Assembly (NCBI GenBank): GCA_947446925.1
Contig: CANFHU010000004.1
Span: 1 to 64,000, forward strand
Origin: Flavobacteriia bacterium
Lineage (GTDB): Bacteria > Bacteroidota > Bacteroidia > Flavobacteriales_D > Crocinitomicaceae
DNA length: 64,000 nt
Direction of reading: 5' to 3'
Shown here: one piece after another, positions 18,282-29,529 of the stretch
How positions within the stretch are numbered: position 1 is the stretch's first letter
How the letters are laid out: each line of letters starts with the position of its first letter
The notes under the pieces: model-generated
What the model saw: the letters and a program-made list of their open reading frames with translations, nothing else
Databases searched by the model: none
Told to the model about the DNA's origin: nothing
Program-made: the position numbers and the translations under genes

Positions 18282-18311
18282 AAAATTATTGATTTACAAG
18301 GTGTACTTTTG
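18278..18311 (+). promoter_or_regulatory. Probable promoter of the regulator-kinase operon
   Basis: TACTTTTG (18304-18311) matches the TAnnTTTG -7 element. A TTTG at 18278-18281 sits 22 bp upstream, slightly farther than the usual 19-21 bp. It lies 18 bp before the start at 18330 and overlaps the last 9-bp repeat. Confidence 0.45.
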
Positions 18312-18329
18312 TGTTTATTTTTTTTTGAA

Positions 18330-18881
18330 ATGCTATCAAAGGTTATTATTCTTCATATTGAGAAAAAGTTCGGTAAAGAAATTCGATACCCTTCCGATTG
18401 TGATGCACTTTCAGAGGATGTTTTTTTACATACAAAACAAAAAATAAGCGTCTCCACCTTAAAAAGATTATTAGGATTTGTCAATGGTGTGCAGGATCCA
18501 CGACTATATACCCTAGATATATTGGCTAAATATTTAGGATATACGAATTGGGATGTTTACTTAGAAGAAATTAAATCCAGTAGTAGTTCTGAATTTTTTA
18601 ATGTTGAGCGTTTAGATGTTGAATCCTTAGCTGTAGAAACCAAAATCAAAGTAGCCTACGAGCCAAATAGAATTATCGAATTAAATTATATTGGAAATTT
18701 TAATTTTAAAATTGAATCTTCGGAGAATAGTAAATTACAAGTGGGTGATATAGTTAAGATTACTAACTTTGTGAAAAACTTTCCACTTCTTATCAGCGAA
18801 GTCAAAAGAAATGACCAAAATTTAGGTCAGTATCGTGCCGGTAAAAGTGGTGGATTAAGTGAAATTAAAATTATTGAATAA
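18330..18881 (+). CDS. Regulator-like protein of the kinase cluster (HTH-like N-terminus)
   Basis: The start is set at 18330 (MLSKVIILHIEKKFGKEIRY) because the longer open frame from 18174 would run through the promoter and overlap the divergent gene. 183 residues. The N-terminal ~75 residues (SDCDALSEDVF, then ISVSTLKRLLGFVNGVQDPRLYTLDILAKYLGY) look like a helix-turn-helix type module known in Bacteroidota proteins of unknown role. The C-terminal half is a small beta-barrel-like domain (LQVGDIVKITNFVKNFPLLISEV). Its last 23 bases overlap the kinase gene, so the two are translationally coupled. DNA binding, perhaps to the 9-bp repeats, is an inference. Confidence 0.65.
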   Translation: MLSKVIILHIEKKFGKEIRYPSDCDALSEDVFLHTKQKISVSTLKRLLGFVNGVQDPRLYTLDILAKYLGYTNWDVYLEEIKSSSSSEFFNVERLDVESLAVETKIKVAYEPNRIIELNYIGNFNFKIESSENSKLQVGDIVKITNFVKNFPLLISEVKRNDQNLGQYRAGKSGGLSEIKIIE

Positions 18882-20274
18882 TTTACCTTCCATAGATTCT
18901 GATTTTTCTGATTTTGAAAAGGATACTATCTACAGTATACATTTTGACCCAAAACAGATCACCAAAACGCTTGTTCAAGCATCGAAGTATAGTGCAACGT
19001 TTAAATTTAAGTCGCATAATAAATGGCTATGTGTTAAATCATTAAATGATGAATATGTAACAAATGGCATGTATGTAGATACATTTGAAAATGAATTTAC
19101 GATTGGTTTCGAATTAAATCATCCCAACATAATTCAATATTACAAATTAGTCAAAACAGTAGATACTGTATATATTCTTAAAGAATATGTTGATGGTATA
19201 GCATTGAAAGATTATCTTTTACAATTTACCTCAACTACCACCTTTTTTTCGGCGCTTCATGCTATTTTATTGCAATTAATAGATGTGTTACACTATTTAC
19301 ATTCGAAACAGATTTATCATCTGGATGTGAAGCCTGCCAATATTTTAATAACGAGTAAAGGACAGAATGTCAAATTGATAGATTTTGGGTTATCTACGCG
19401 CGATAATCACGATTATTACCCTGCAGGCACGAAAAATTATTCTTCGCCAGAACAACGGAAATCTACACGTATTATTGATGGGAGAAGTGATATTTATGCG
19501 CTAGGGAAGACATTGGACGCATTAATTTCTTTGCCAAAAAGAAAAGGAATTCTCTACTTTTTATATTGGATAAAATTTAAATGGCTAGTAAAAAACTGTA
19601 TCTCTGAAAGTCAAGCCAATCGATTCCATCGCACGACAGATATCGCACGTTTCCTCAAAAGATTTTCGCTGGTAAAGTATACCGTAATTTTTCTTTGTTG
19701 TATGGCTGTCAGTGTATATTTTGTAGCAAAATCCATTGAAGATAAAGTGGAGCCACCAATAGTTACCCAATTACAAATGCACACGGAAAAAACCCATAAA
19801 CCAGGTGTAAATGGAAACTTAAAATTTAATAAACCGCTACAAAATAAGCATCCCATTTTTGAGGATGCACGCACAAAAAAGGTTCAAAATGATTCTACGT
19901 TTCAGCGAACAAACACTAGGAGTAAAGCAGTAGTGCCAATCCTTAGTTATTTAACGTTAAATGATATAGATTTGTTAGGTGTTCAAACTCCGAACTTGGC
20001 TTGTTTGACTGCTGAGGATAAATGGTTTTGTGAAAAATTATTAGATACATTACATAGTAATTTCATACATCAATTTGCTGCTAAACCTCAAAATATTGAT
20101 AGTAGTTTACTAGTTTTTAAGTATAAAAATCAACTCAATACATATGCTAGAAGACAATTGAATCAGTATAATTACAGTCGCTATAACAATGATAAAACCA
20201 AAACGTTGGCGCTTCGAGAGTATTTTGAATTACTAAAACAACAAGAATTTCAACGAATTAAAAAAGAGATTTAA
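18859..20274 (+). CDS. Membrane-anchored Ser/Thr protein kinase
   Basis: 471 residues from a GTG start inside the preceding gene; no in-frame ATG occurs before the kinase core. Hanks-type motifs: Lys in WLCVKSLNDE, Glu in FENEFTIGFEL, catalytic loop YHLDVKPANIL, DFG in LIDFGLST, SPE in place of APE (YSSPEQRK) and DIYALGKTL. The glycine-rich loop is not evident (SKYSATFKFKSH). A membrane helix follows at about residues 274-294 (YTVIFLCCMAVSVYFVA), then an extracytoplasmic ~175-residue helical domain without known repeats. It is probably a receptor kinase working with the upstream regulator and the divergent five-gene unit. Its substrate is unknown. Confidence 0.88.
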   Translation: MKLKLLNNLPSIDSDFSDFEKDTIYSIHFDPKQITKTLVQASKYSATFKFKSHNKWLCVKSLNDEYVTNGMYVDTFENEFTIGFELNHPNIIQYYKLVKTVDTVYILKEYVDGIALKDYLLQFTSTTTFFSALHAILLQLIDVLHYLHSKQIYHLDVKPANILITSKGQNVKLIDFGLSTRDNHDYYPAGTKNYSSPEQRKSTRIIDGRSDIYALGKTLDALISLPKRKGILYFLYWIKFKWLVKNCISESQANRFHRTTDIARFLKRFSLVKYTVIFLCCMAVSVYFVAKSIEDKVEPPIVTQLQMHTEKTHKPGVNGNLKFNKPLQNKHPIFEDARTKKVQNDSTFQRTNTRSKAVVPILSYLTLNDIDLLGVQTPNLACLTAEDKWFCEKLLDTLHSNFIHQFAAKPQNIDSSLLVFKYKNQLNTYARRQLNQYNYSRYNNDKTKTLALREYFELLKQQEFQRIKKEI

Positions 20275-20522
20275 TTAATTACATAGTATCAAATTTTCAC
20301 TAAATTCCCCACCATGAAAAATGCGTTTTTATTTAGTTTCAAAATCAGTTTGGTGATCTAATGTATTTTTTTGCTGGTTTTGTTTAGAAATAGGTGGTGT
20401 TATGTTTGCTGATTTTTTTCTGTACATACTATTTTAGAAGTTATTTCGTTTAAAAAGTAAGGGTAGATTAATAAAAATATTAAATAAAATAATAATTTTA
20501 TACACTTTAAAATTAGTTACTT

Positions 20523-21077
20523 ATGAAAATTATTTTGATTTCTGTTACTTCCATTGCACTATTTGCTTGCTCAATAGTACATAAAAAAGGCCCTTTACAT
20601 GCAAAATCGGGCGTGGTTAAAATCGATATTCAATGCTTTAATGATACTGTAAGATTTTTAAATGAGACAGATTTAGTTTCCAGAGCCGAAATTAAAAATC
20701 TAGTTACAAAAGTATCGGTAAAAACCAAAAATATTGCTAGAAATAAGGGGTTTGAAAGAATGAAAATAAATATGGATGGCTCACCAATGGTTAAAACAGA
20801 TCCGATTACAGGTGAAGTAATGAGAACAAATGGTCCATGTGGCATACAAGATGTATTAGACATGGATTTGGTTTTATTTTCTTCTATTGCTCCCTTGAAT
20901 AGTGTCTTTACTGCGCTTCCAAGTGATACCATTTTAGTGACTTTGGAATGCACTGGTAAGTCTAGTAATAATAATCTTAAAGAGTTTCAAATGATGAGTT
21001 ATGGTAAGTTTGTAGATAATGAACTTGTTGAATTTAAAATTACCGATATTGCTGAAATTAGAAATTCTAAGAATTAA
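20523..21077 (+). CDS. Hypothetical lipoprotein
   Basis: 184 residues with a short lipoprotein signal (ILISVTSIALFAC, Cys 16). The mature part is mixed alpha/beta with no recognised domain. It contains a basic stretch (VKTKNIARNKGFERMKI) and the segment TDPITGEVMRTNGPCGIQDVLDMDLVLF. It is separated from the kinase gene by 248 bp of very AT-rich sequence in which I see nothing definite. Its membership in the kinase module is possible but unsupported. Confidence 0.6.
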   Translation: MKIILISVTSIALFACSIVHKKGPLHAKSGVVKIDIQCFNDTVRFLNETDLVSRAEIKNLVTKVSVKTKNIARNKGFERMKINMDGSPMVKTDPITGEVMRTNGPCGIQDVLDMDLVLFSSIAPLNSVFTALPSDTILVTLECTGKSSNNNLKEFQMMSYGKFVDNELVEFKITDIAEIRNSKN

Positions 21078-21233
21078 TCATCCTATTCTTTACTACCTAA
21101 TGGCATGAAAATTATTACCGGTTGACTTAATGGATTTTATTTTAGACGATATAGATTTTGTAAATCGAGTAGAATCAGATTTATTACAATTTACACCTTC
21201 GTTTAATTTTTAATAAATTCTCCTATACATAAT

Positions 21234-21267
21234 AAAGGCTGGATCATCGATCCAGCCTTTGCTTTTT
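21234..21267. terminator. Bidirectional terminator between the lipoprotein gene and katG
   Basis: Strong hairpin with 12-bp arms AAAGGCTGGATC / GATCCAGCCTTT and a 3-nt loop, then GCTTTTTTT on the plus strand. It abuts the katG stop, so it can serve katG on the minus strand as well. Confidence 0.9.
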
Positions 21268-23604
<2,337 letters not shown>

Positions 23605-23618
23605 TTACTATTGATGAT

Positions 23619-24554
23619 ATGAATGTTAGACAGTTCGAATATATTTTAGCCGTTGCGAAATACAAACATTTTGAATTAGCCGCGGAAAAGTGCTTTGCTA
23701 CGCAATCTACGTTGAGTACCATGATATCCAAGTTTGAAGAGGAACTTGGGATAAAAATTTTTGATCGAAAACGAAAACCGGTAGAAATTACAGTCGAAGG
23801 GGAAGCGATTATACAACAATTGCGACTCATTTCAACGCACATAGAACAATTGTCGGAGTTAGCAAAGGAAATGAAGGGGGAAATTAAAGGTAATCTAACC
23901 ATAGCGGTGATACCAACGATAGCTCCTTTTCTGTTGCCTTTATTTCTACAAGATTTTGCTGCAAAGTTTAAAGATTTGCATATGGAAGTTCGGGAATTAA
24001 CCACCCATGAAATAATCCAACGTATTAAACGAAGAGAATTAGATATTGGAATTCTTTCTACGCCCATCCTAGAGGAAGAATTAGTGGAACATCCACTTTA
24101 TGAGGAACCTTTCGTCTTATTTGATGCAAGTGGAAAGTATACAGATATAAATCGGGTACAACAAATTGCTGCTGAAGATCTTTGGCTGATGGAAGAAGGG
24201 CATTGCATGCGAACACAAATTGTCCATTTATGTGAACTTAGCAAAAAAGCAAAAAATACGACGCTAAACTTTGATTTTAGAGCCGGTTCGATTGATAGTT
24301 TATTACGTTTTGTCAAAGCACATCAAGCAACAACCTTGGTTCCGTATTTGGCAACTAGCCAATTTAGTGAACAAGAAAGAGGATTAGTGAAAACAATCAT
24401 AGCACCTACTCCTCAACGCGCTGTTGGTTTGGTCGTGCATCGTGATTTTGTCAAAAAATCGGTACTAACCCTATTGATTCAAGAAATAATCACCAAAGTA
24501 TCTCCGTTGTTACCTACTGTTTCGCAGGACAGTGTACAATTATCACCAATTTAA
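23619..24554 (+). CDS. oxyR: LysR-family hydrogen peroxide regulator OxyR
   Basis: The start at 23619 (MNVRQFEYILAVAKYKHFELAAEKC) gives the standard LysR N-terminus and 311 residues; a longer frame from 23541 would run through the promoter. The helix-turn-helix spans about residues 2-60 (AAEKCFATQSTLSTMISKFEEELG). In the effector domain the pair EEGHCMRTQIVHLC has two Cys nine positions apart, the spacing of the redox Cys199/Cys208 pair of E. coli OxyR. It is divergent from katG, its likely target. The 3' end overlaps the convergent ABC1 kinase gene by 4 bp. Confidence 0.93.
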   Translation: MNVRQFEYILAVAKYKHFELAAEKCFATQSTLSTMISKFEEELGIKIFDRKRKPVEITVEGEAIIQQLRLISTHIEQLSELAKEMKGEIKGNLTIAVIPTIAPFLLPLFLQDFAAKFKDLHMEVRELTTHEIIQRIKRRELDIGILSTPILEEELVEHPLYEEPFVLFDASGKYTDINRVQQIAAEDLWLMEEGHCMRTQIVHLCELSKKAKNTTLNFDFRAGSIDSLLRFVKAHQATTLVPYLATSQFSEQERGLVKTIIAPTPQRAVGLVVHRDFVKKSVLTLLIQEIITKVSPLLPTVSQDSVQLSPI

Positions 24555-25843
24555 TTTTTCGTAACAATCTCCGCTTTCAGGTCGTGTAGTAAGTTATACA
24601 AACCAAAAAAAGTACGATTGATATAAAGGAAATGTTTGGAACCTCTATTCCCGTTTAATTTCTTGAGATTTTCATTGTTGGTGAAGGATTCTCCCAAGCG
24701 TGCAATTTCTGCAAAAAAGGTATCGTTCGCAAAATCAAACGTTTCTTCCTGAAATGGTTTGGTAAATAAACACAGCAAATCATGGAAAAATGCTTTAATT
24801 TCTTGAATGCCTGCTTCGGTGTCGTCCGGACGAATAATTTCTAAAGCGATTAATCGTTCTTCAAACGCAACTTCATTATGCAGAATTTCTTTGTCTACTA
24901 AATCAAAATACGGAAAATAGAAATTGTCTGGAATTGTTTTGATACATCCAAAGTCTATTGCAATTAATCGATTTTCAGAATCTACAAGAAAGTTCCCCGG
25001 ATGTGGATCGGCATGTACTGCTCGTAGGGTATGTATTTGAAACATGTAAAAGTCCCAAAGTGCCTGAGCAATTACTTTTCGTTTTTCTGGATCTGTTTCT
25101 TGCGCGCAATATTCCGAAAGATGTTTTCCATCCATCCATTCCATACTGATTATCTTTTCCGAAGATAACGCTGGATAGTAGGTTGGAAAGCGCATATTCG
25201 GGATCTGTTTACATGCGTCCGAAATTTCTATACTTTGCTTAATTTCAAGGTGGTAGTTTGTTTCTTCTAATAGTTTTTGTTCTACCTCGTTAAAATAAAC
25301 ATCTAAGTCTTTTCCTTTCATATTAAACATCCGAATCGCGAAAGGTTTTACCAAAGCTAGATCCGAACTGATACTGTCCGCAACTCCTGGGTATTGAATT
25401 TTAATGGCAAGTGTTAATCCATCTTTGGTTGCTTTATGCACCTGACCAATACTTGCAGCATGAATTGCATCCGGCGTGAAGGTGTCGAATAATTCTTCCG
25501 GATAGGCATTTAAGTATTTTTTGAATGTTTTGCGTACCAATGGTGCCGATAAAGCAGGAACTGAAAATTGCGATAACGAGAATTTGTCTACGTATGCTTG
25601 TGGTAGGATGCTTTTATCCATACTCAACATTTGTGCAACCTTTAACGCACTTCCTTTCAAATTTTGTAAGCCTTCGTAGATGTCGGTGGCATTGTTTTCG
25701 TTCAGTTTGTCTTTATTCAAACTAGGGTGGATGATTTTCTCGCCATAATAAGCAATGTAATTTCCACCAACTTTGAGTCCTGTTTTCACTAACTGACCTG
25801 CGCGCTCAATTTTACTTGTCGGAATACGTTCGATTGTTTTCAT
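24551..25843 (-). CDS. ABC1/AarF/UbiB family atypical kinase
   Basis: 430 residues. Family motifs are present: the KxGQ-like helix (LKGSALKVAQMLSMD, with Ala for the usual Gly), the alanine-rich loop (IHAASIGQVHKA), the lysine LAIKIQYPG, the catalytic loop VHADPHPGNFLVD and DFG as IDFGCIK. ABC1 proteins are ATP-binding regulators often linked to quinone or isoprenoid lipid metabolism; the client here is unknown. It follows the TetR-like gene by 3 bp, a pairing I recall from other Bacteroidota, so the two act as one operon. Confidence 0.9.
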   Translation of the reverse strand: MKTIERIPTSKIERAGQLVKTGLKVGGNYIAYYGEKIIHPSLNKDKLNENNATDIYEGLQNLKGSALKVAQMLSMDKSILPQAYVDKFSLSQFSVPALSAPLVRKTFKKYLNAYPEELFDTFTPDAIHAASIGQVHKATKDGLTLAIKIQYPGVADSISSDLALVKPFAIRMFNMKGKDLDVYFNEVEQKLLEETNYHLEIKQSIEISDACKQIPNMRFPTYYPALSSEKIISMEWMDGKHLSEYCAQETDPEKRKVIAQALWDFYMFQIHTLRAVHADPHPGNFLVDSENRLIAIDFGCIKTIPDNFYFPYFDLVDKEILHNEVAFEERLIALEIIRPDDTEAGIQEIKAFFHDLLCLFTKPFQEETFDFANDTFFAEIARLGESFTNNENLKKLNGNRGSKHFLYINRTFFGLYNLLHDLKAEIVTKN

Positions 25844-25846
25844 AGA

Positions 25847-26521
25847 CTAACGTTTTGTTTTCCAAAGAAATTTACCTAAATCGATCAGACTTTCCATCGG
25901 TTTTGAATTGCTTAATTCTTGGCTGGTATGAATTAATTTTTCAATCAACACATCTGTTTTTTCAAACCCTTTAGAAGTGTCGTTTAACCAAAAATGGAGG
26001 ATAAATAAAAATTGTACCCAATACGATTCGTTTACCAAAGGTTGTGCAAAGGAACTCAATTGCTCTGGGATAAAACTTGGACTTTTTGGATTCAACGATT
26101 CACCTAAAAATGCTTTGAATGCAGTTCGTAGTCCTTTAAGTTGATTTAGATTTTTGAGTGCTTCCGCATTATTTGGTAGTACACAGGTGATGTAACTGCG
26201 GTTTAATGTCAACACTTCAAAGAAGGTGAAATAGAGCGCTACTAATTTATTTGTATCGTTGTATTGCGCAAAAGCAGCATCTGCTTTCAGTGTTTCCGTA
26301 GCGTTGTGAAAGAAGGTAATCCAAATTTGTTCTTTTAATTGCTCCATCGACGAAAAATGGGTATAAAAGTCCGTTTCTTGTACGCTATGTTTTTTACAGA
26401 ATTTGTAGATGTTATCGGTAAACTCTTCTTCCATAACATCTTCCATATAGAACGTTAGAAGTTGCACTTCCGTTGGAAATTTTAATTCCTCCACGATTTC
26501 AGCAGCAGTAGACATATGCAA
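25847..26521 (-). CDS. TetR/AcrR-like transcriptional regulator
   Basis: 224 residues. The N-terminal segment (FTDNIYKFCKKHSVQETDFYTHFSSMEQLKEQIW) has the second and third helices and the turn of TetR proteins (xxxFYxHFxSxxxL). The rest is all helical, like TetR ligand-binding domains. The first helix is atypical, so DNA binding is likely but not certain. It is co-transcribed with the ABC1 kinase gene 3 bp downstream and may control it. The ligand is unknown. Confidence 0.75.
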   Translation of the reverse strand: MHMSTAAEIVEELKFPTEVQLLTFYMEDVMEEEFTDNIYKFCKKHSVQETDFYTHFSSMEQLKEQIWITFFHNATETLKADAAFAQYNDTNKLVALYFTFFEVLTLNRSYITCVLPNNAEALKNLNQLKGLRTAFKAFLGESLNPKSPSFIPEQLSSFAQPLVNESYWVQFLFILHFWLNDTSKGFEKTDVLIEKLIHTSQELSNSKPMESLIDLGKFLWKTKR

Positions 26522-26679
26522 TTAGATTAGGTTAAATTCTTAACCAAATTACAGCAATCTACCCGTATAAAAAAATAAATTCAGGTGTTTTTTGAAAGAT
26601 TATATATTGCTCTGAATATCAGTATTTATAGGAGGTGTAGTGCGCGACCTAGAGCCAACTATTATAGATTAAGAGAACT

Positions 26680-27468
26680 TTATTTTTCTTTCAAAATTTT
26701 TTCTTTTAAAATTTGAGCATTGATTATAAAATGAGATTCACCCGCAATAATTTTGTCAAGATATTCGATAGACTTTGCTTTATTTCCCTTTTTTAGATAT
26801 GCAATTGCTAAATAATAGTCCACTTCAAAGGGGTTGTAATTATTAGTTACCTCTCCTTTGTCATTCACTTGAAATCCTAATATTTTATAATTTAAAATAT
26901 CAATGGCTTCATCATATTCATCGGTAAGAATATAATAATTAGCGCGATAAATTAAATTCGTATAATTGGTTTCGTCATAACTATTGATATTATCATTTAT
27001 TTTTTTGAAAGCATTATGTAGTTCTTTACTATTTAAAGTTTGACCATATTCCATGATAAGGCTATAGAGAGAACTCTTTTCTATGAGCACGTTGTTTATT
27101 GAATTGGTATATTCTTGATTTTCATTGTAGTAAAAGTCTACCAGTTCAATGATTTTATTGGTGTACTCGGTATACTTTTTGAGTTTTACAGACCAAAACA
27201 ACCACTTAGATAAGATTGTATAATTATACGAGTGTTTTTTATGGAAGGAATCTAGATTTTGGTAAAATAAATTTGTTATGGTACTGTCATAGGTAGAATT
27301 ACCTAAGTTTTTAACTAGTATTGAATCAATTTTTAAAAGATTATTTTCATTCGTAGTTTCATCATTACTTATTATAAAATAATTTTTTGGGATACTATTT
27401 TTAATGTTTTGAGTAAAACTACAATTAGCAATCATCAATAAAAAAACGAGACTCAATATTTTTTTCAT
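26680..27468 (-). CDS. Hypothetical secreted or lipid-anchored TPR-like protein
   Basis: 262 residues with an N-terminal signal (ILSLVFLLMIANCSFTQN). The Cys could be a lipobox, but Asn precedes it, so plain signal-peptide cleavage is equally possible. The mature part is helical. The C-terminal region (NPFEVDYYLAIAYLKKGNKAKSIEYLDKIIAGES) has a TPR-like repeat, and earlier segments (LIYRANYYILTDEYDEAIDILN) look like another. No family or function recognised. It lies 27 bp downstream of the SOUL gene and may be co-transcribed with it. Confidence 0.65.
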   Translation of the reverse strand: MKKILSLVFLLMIANCSFTQNIKNSIPKNYFIISNDETTNENNLLKIDSILVKNLGNSTYDSTITNLFYQNLDSFHKKHSYNYTILSKWLFWSVKLKKYTEYTNKIIELVDFYYNENQEYTNSINNVLIEKSSLYSLIMEYGQTLNSKELHNAFKKINDNINSYDETNYTNLIYRANYYILTDEYDEAIDILNYKILGFQVNDKGEVTNNYNPFEVDYYLAIAYLKKGNKAKSIEYLDKIIAGESHFIINAQILKEKILKEK

Positions 27469-27495
27469 AGTTTATTTAATTATGCTAAGCGTATT

Positions 27496-28080
27496 TTAGT
27501 ACAATTCCACTAACACTTCATTTTTCCGATTAAACACTTCATAGGGTGCATTATACCCGAAAAAATAAAATTTGTCGGTATACTTAATGCCTTCCGCGTC
27601 TAAAGCTGCTTTTAAATCCTGTTTATACTGCTTCAGTTTCGCGTCATTGGCCCAACCGCTAAAGCGAATTGCAGCAAGTTTTTTGGCAGGTTCTTCTTTA
27701 AATTCGATAGCCGATTGTCCAGGTTTAGGAAGCGTTTCCTTCTGTAATTTCTTTGGCACCATAAACATCATCGTCATCGTATCCTCCAAGGACATCGATA
27801 CCGGGGATGTCATCGAAATTTTTTCATTCCGTTCATTGTTCCCAAAAATATATCCAGCTAAAATCGAGAAACCCTGACTGGAAGCATTTTTGTATCCTTT
27901 TTTGGAGAGTTTGACGGAGGTAAATAAGGTCGCTTCATAACTTCTTATTTCAAATCGGTCGTATTTTTTTTTGACTACATAGGGGTACGTTTCAATGTTT
28001 CTTTGTCCGAAAATAAAGAAAAGTTGGACGGCCACAAATATCACTACGATTACGATAAGTAAGATACTTAGAAGTTTCAT
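27496..28080 (-). CDS. SOUL family heme-binding protein
   Basis: 194 residues with an N-terminal membrane anchor (LLSILLIVIVVIFVAVQLFFIFG). SOUL-type blocks follow: IETYPYVVKKKYDRFEIRSYEA, the phrase NNERNEKISMTSPVSM, and FYFFGYNAPYEVFNRKNEVLVEL at the end. Family members bind heme or related tetrapyrroles; the role in Bacteroidota is not known. It is probably anchored in the inner membrane with the domain in the periplasm. Confidence 0.88.
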   Translation of the reverse strand: MKLLSILLIVIVVIFVAVQLFFIFGQRNIETYPYVVKKKYDRFEIRSYEATLFTSVKLSKKGYKNASSQGFSILAGYIFGNNERNEKISMTSPVSMSLEDTMTMMFMVPKKLQKETLPKPGQSAIEFKEEPAKKLAAIRFSGWANDAKLKQYKQDLKAALDAEGIKYTDKFYFFGYNAPYEVFNRKNEVLVELY

Positions 28081-28170
28081 TTTTTAGAATTTAGTATTGT
28101 GCCATGGATAAAATCATCCAAGTAAATATACGGTTTATTGAACGTCTTTTAGTTGTGAATTAGCATATAT

Positions 28171-28202
28171 AAATAAAAAAAGCCAAGTCGTTTTGACTTG
28201 GC
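28171..28202 (-). terminator. Terminator after the 168-residue membrane protein gene
   Basis: Hairpin GCCAAGTC / GACTTGGC with a 5-nt loop (28182-28202), followed on the minus strand by a U-rich run (28181-28171). A similar stem occurs inside repeat copy I of the cassette region. Confidence 0.85.
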
Positions 28203-28233
28203 AGTACTGCTAGTTAGTTGGACAAACTCTATT

Positions 28234-28740
28234 TTAAAATAGTTCTTTTAATTTAAACTTTGGTAAACCGAATGGTAAAATAATAATTGCAATAAACCAT
28301 AAAATAGGTCCGCCATACGTCCCCAAGTCCCCTTTAATATGCCCTGGTGTTACTTGTAAAAACAAAAAGGATAAATCGGCTAAACCAATGATACATAACC
28401 CTACGAGATACGCAAGCCAAGGTTTGGTGTTTTTCCATAACATTACTCCCAATAAAATGCCAAGCATTCCATATCCTGCCACATCTAAGCAAAAGTTTAG
28501 AATAAAGTTTGCAGTTACCTTAAGGGTCATTGGGTCGGAGGCAAATTGGAATTTATCAATAGGCATTTTGTCACCACCAATTAATGCACTCCATAATCCT
28601 CTGTTGGGGTCAGTAAAATATTGGCTAATACCTATATAACCAACATAAATGTGTAAAATACCCCAAATAACATATGCTAATGCACCAATTTTGATTGCAT
28701 AGTTAGGTTTTTTCTGATTTTCAAAGTTGCTATTTTCCAT
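28234..28740 (-). CDS. Hypothetical four-helix membrane protein
   Basis: 168 residues with four hydrophobic segments (IGALAYVIWGILHIYVGYIG; ILNFCLDVAGYGMLGILLGVML; LAYLVGLCIIGLADLSFLFL; PILWFIAIIILPFGLP). The loop between the first two (PNRGLWSALIGGDKMPIDKF) is polar. Family not recognised. It lies 77 bp downstream of the Crp/Fnr-type regulator gene on the same strand and may be its target, with a terminator just after the stop. Confidence 0.7.
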   Translation of the reverse strand: MENSNFENQKKPNYAIKIGALAYVIWGILHIYVGYIGISQYFTDPNRGLWSALIGGDKMPIDKFQFASDPMTLKVTANFILNFCLDVAGYGMLGILLGVMLWKNTKPWLAYLVGLCIIGLADLSFLFLQVTPGHIKGDLGTYGGPILWFIAIIILPFGLPKFKLKELF

Positions 28741-28817
28741 TTTATTAAATTTTAAATTAATACCTGGTGCAAAATTGCAACACTGAACTTAAAAACTTTT
28801 TTACCTAAGTTAAAAAA

Positions 28818-29384
28818 TCATTTTTTGGCTCTTATTCTACTTAAAGTTACTTGAGAAATACCTAAATAACTTGCAGTGTCTCCCAAACTAATTCGCTGTA
28901 ATAAATGATGGTTTTCGTTTATAAACTCGGCATAAAGTTCGGTTGCATCTGCGTCAAACATTTCTTTGATTCGCTTCAAATTTACAACAGCTGCCATGGT
29001 ATATAGTTTTCGCGAAAAGGTTTCAAATGAATGATGTTTTTTACACAATTCCTCAAAATCAGTATAATCAATTGTGCTGGTTTCGGTATCTTCTAAAGCA
29101 ATTGTAATGAAATTCGATGGTGTTTGATTAGCAAAACTATCCAGTACCGTAAAGAAATTAGTCTCTGAAAAAAAACGAAGAATAAAAACTCGGTCTTTAT
29201 GATAATAATAATGTTTAACCAATCCTTTGTCGATATAGAATAGATTTTTACAAATTTGTCCTTCCGTGTTTATGACTTGCCCTTTTTTAAAAGATTTTAC
29301 TTTAATTCTAGGTAAAAGGTCGTCTTCGGCTTCTTTAGAAAGCGGAGAAACTTGGTTCAAATAGTTTATAAAATCTATGGACAT
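28818..29384 (-). CDS. Crp/Fnr family transcriptional regulator
   Basis: 188 residues. The N-terminal cyclic-nucleotide-binding-like beta-roll (VKSFKKGQVINTEGQICKNLFYIDKGLVKHYY) is followed by a long dimer helix and a short C-terminal helix-turn-helix (LGDTASYLGISQVTLSRIRAKK). The canonical Arg/Ser cAMP-binding loop is not seen, nor are Fnr-type cysteines, as in many Bacteroidota regulators of this type. It is the last gene before the repeat-separated accessory region begins at 29.4 kb. Confidence 0.88.
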   Translation of the reverse strand: MSIDFINYLNQVSPLSKEAEDDLLPRIKVKSFKKGQVINTEGQICKNLFYIDKGLVKHYYYHKDRVFILRFFSETNFFTVLDSFANQTPSNFITIALEDTETSTIDYTDFEELCKKHHSFETFSRKLYTMAAVVNLKRIKEMFDADATELYAEFINENHHLLQRISLGDTASYLGISQVTLSRIRAKK

Positions 29385-29418
29385 TACTTAGTAGTCTTTT
29401 AGTTTGTATAATACTCTA

Positions 29419-29516
29419 TACCGAGGCAAAACACCCATTACCCGAAGCGCGTTTTATTTCAAATGTAGTAAATATTTTCTTCGGAGTAGGACATAATAGT
29501 ATATTGATAAGGCGCT
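29419..29516. repeat. Cassette-type 3' repeat, copy A (attC-like?)
   Basis: Contains the family core (ACCGAGGCAAAACACCC, then CCCGAAGCGC and TTTTCTTCGGAGT) and ends in AAGGCGC just beyond the Fic stop codon. It is the outermost copy on the Crp/Fnr side; the TAACG end is lost. Confidence 0.8.
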
Positions 29517-29529
29517 CTTATTTGCGGGG

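Noticed and set aside
18174-18329. Upstream start for the regulator-like gene at 18174
   Set aside because: The added residues are encoded by the promoter and the 9-bp repeats and overlap the divergent gene; the start at 18330 fits the family N-terminus.
20275-20522. Small RNA or gene in the AT-rich gap after the kinase
   Set aside because: No hairpin plus T-run, promoter consensus or convincing ORF was found.
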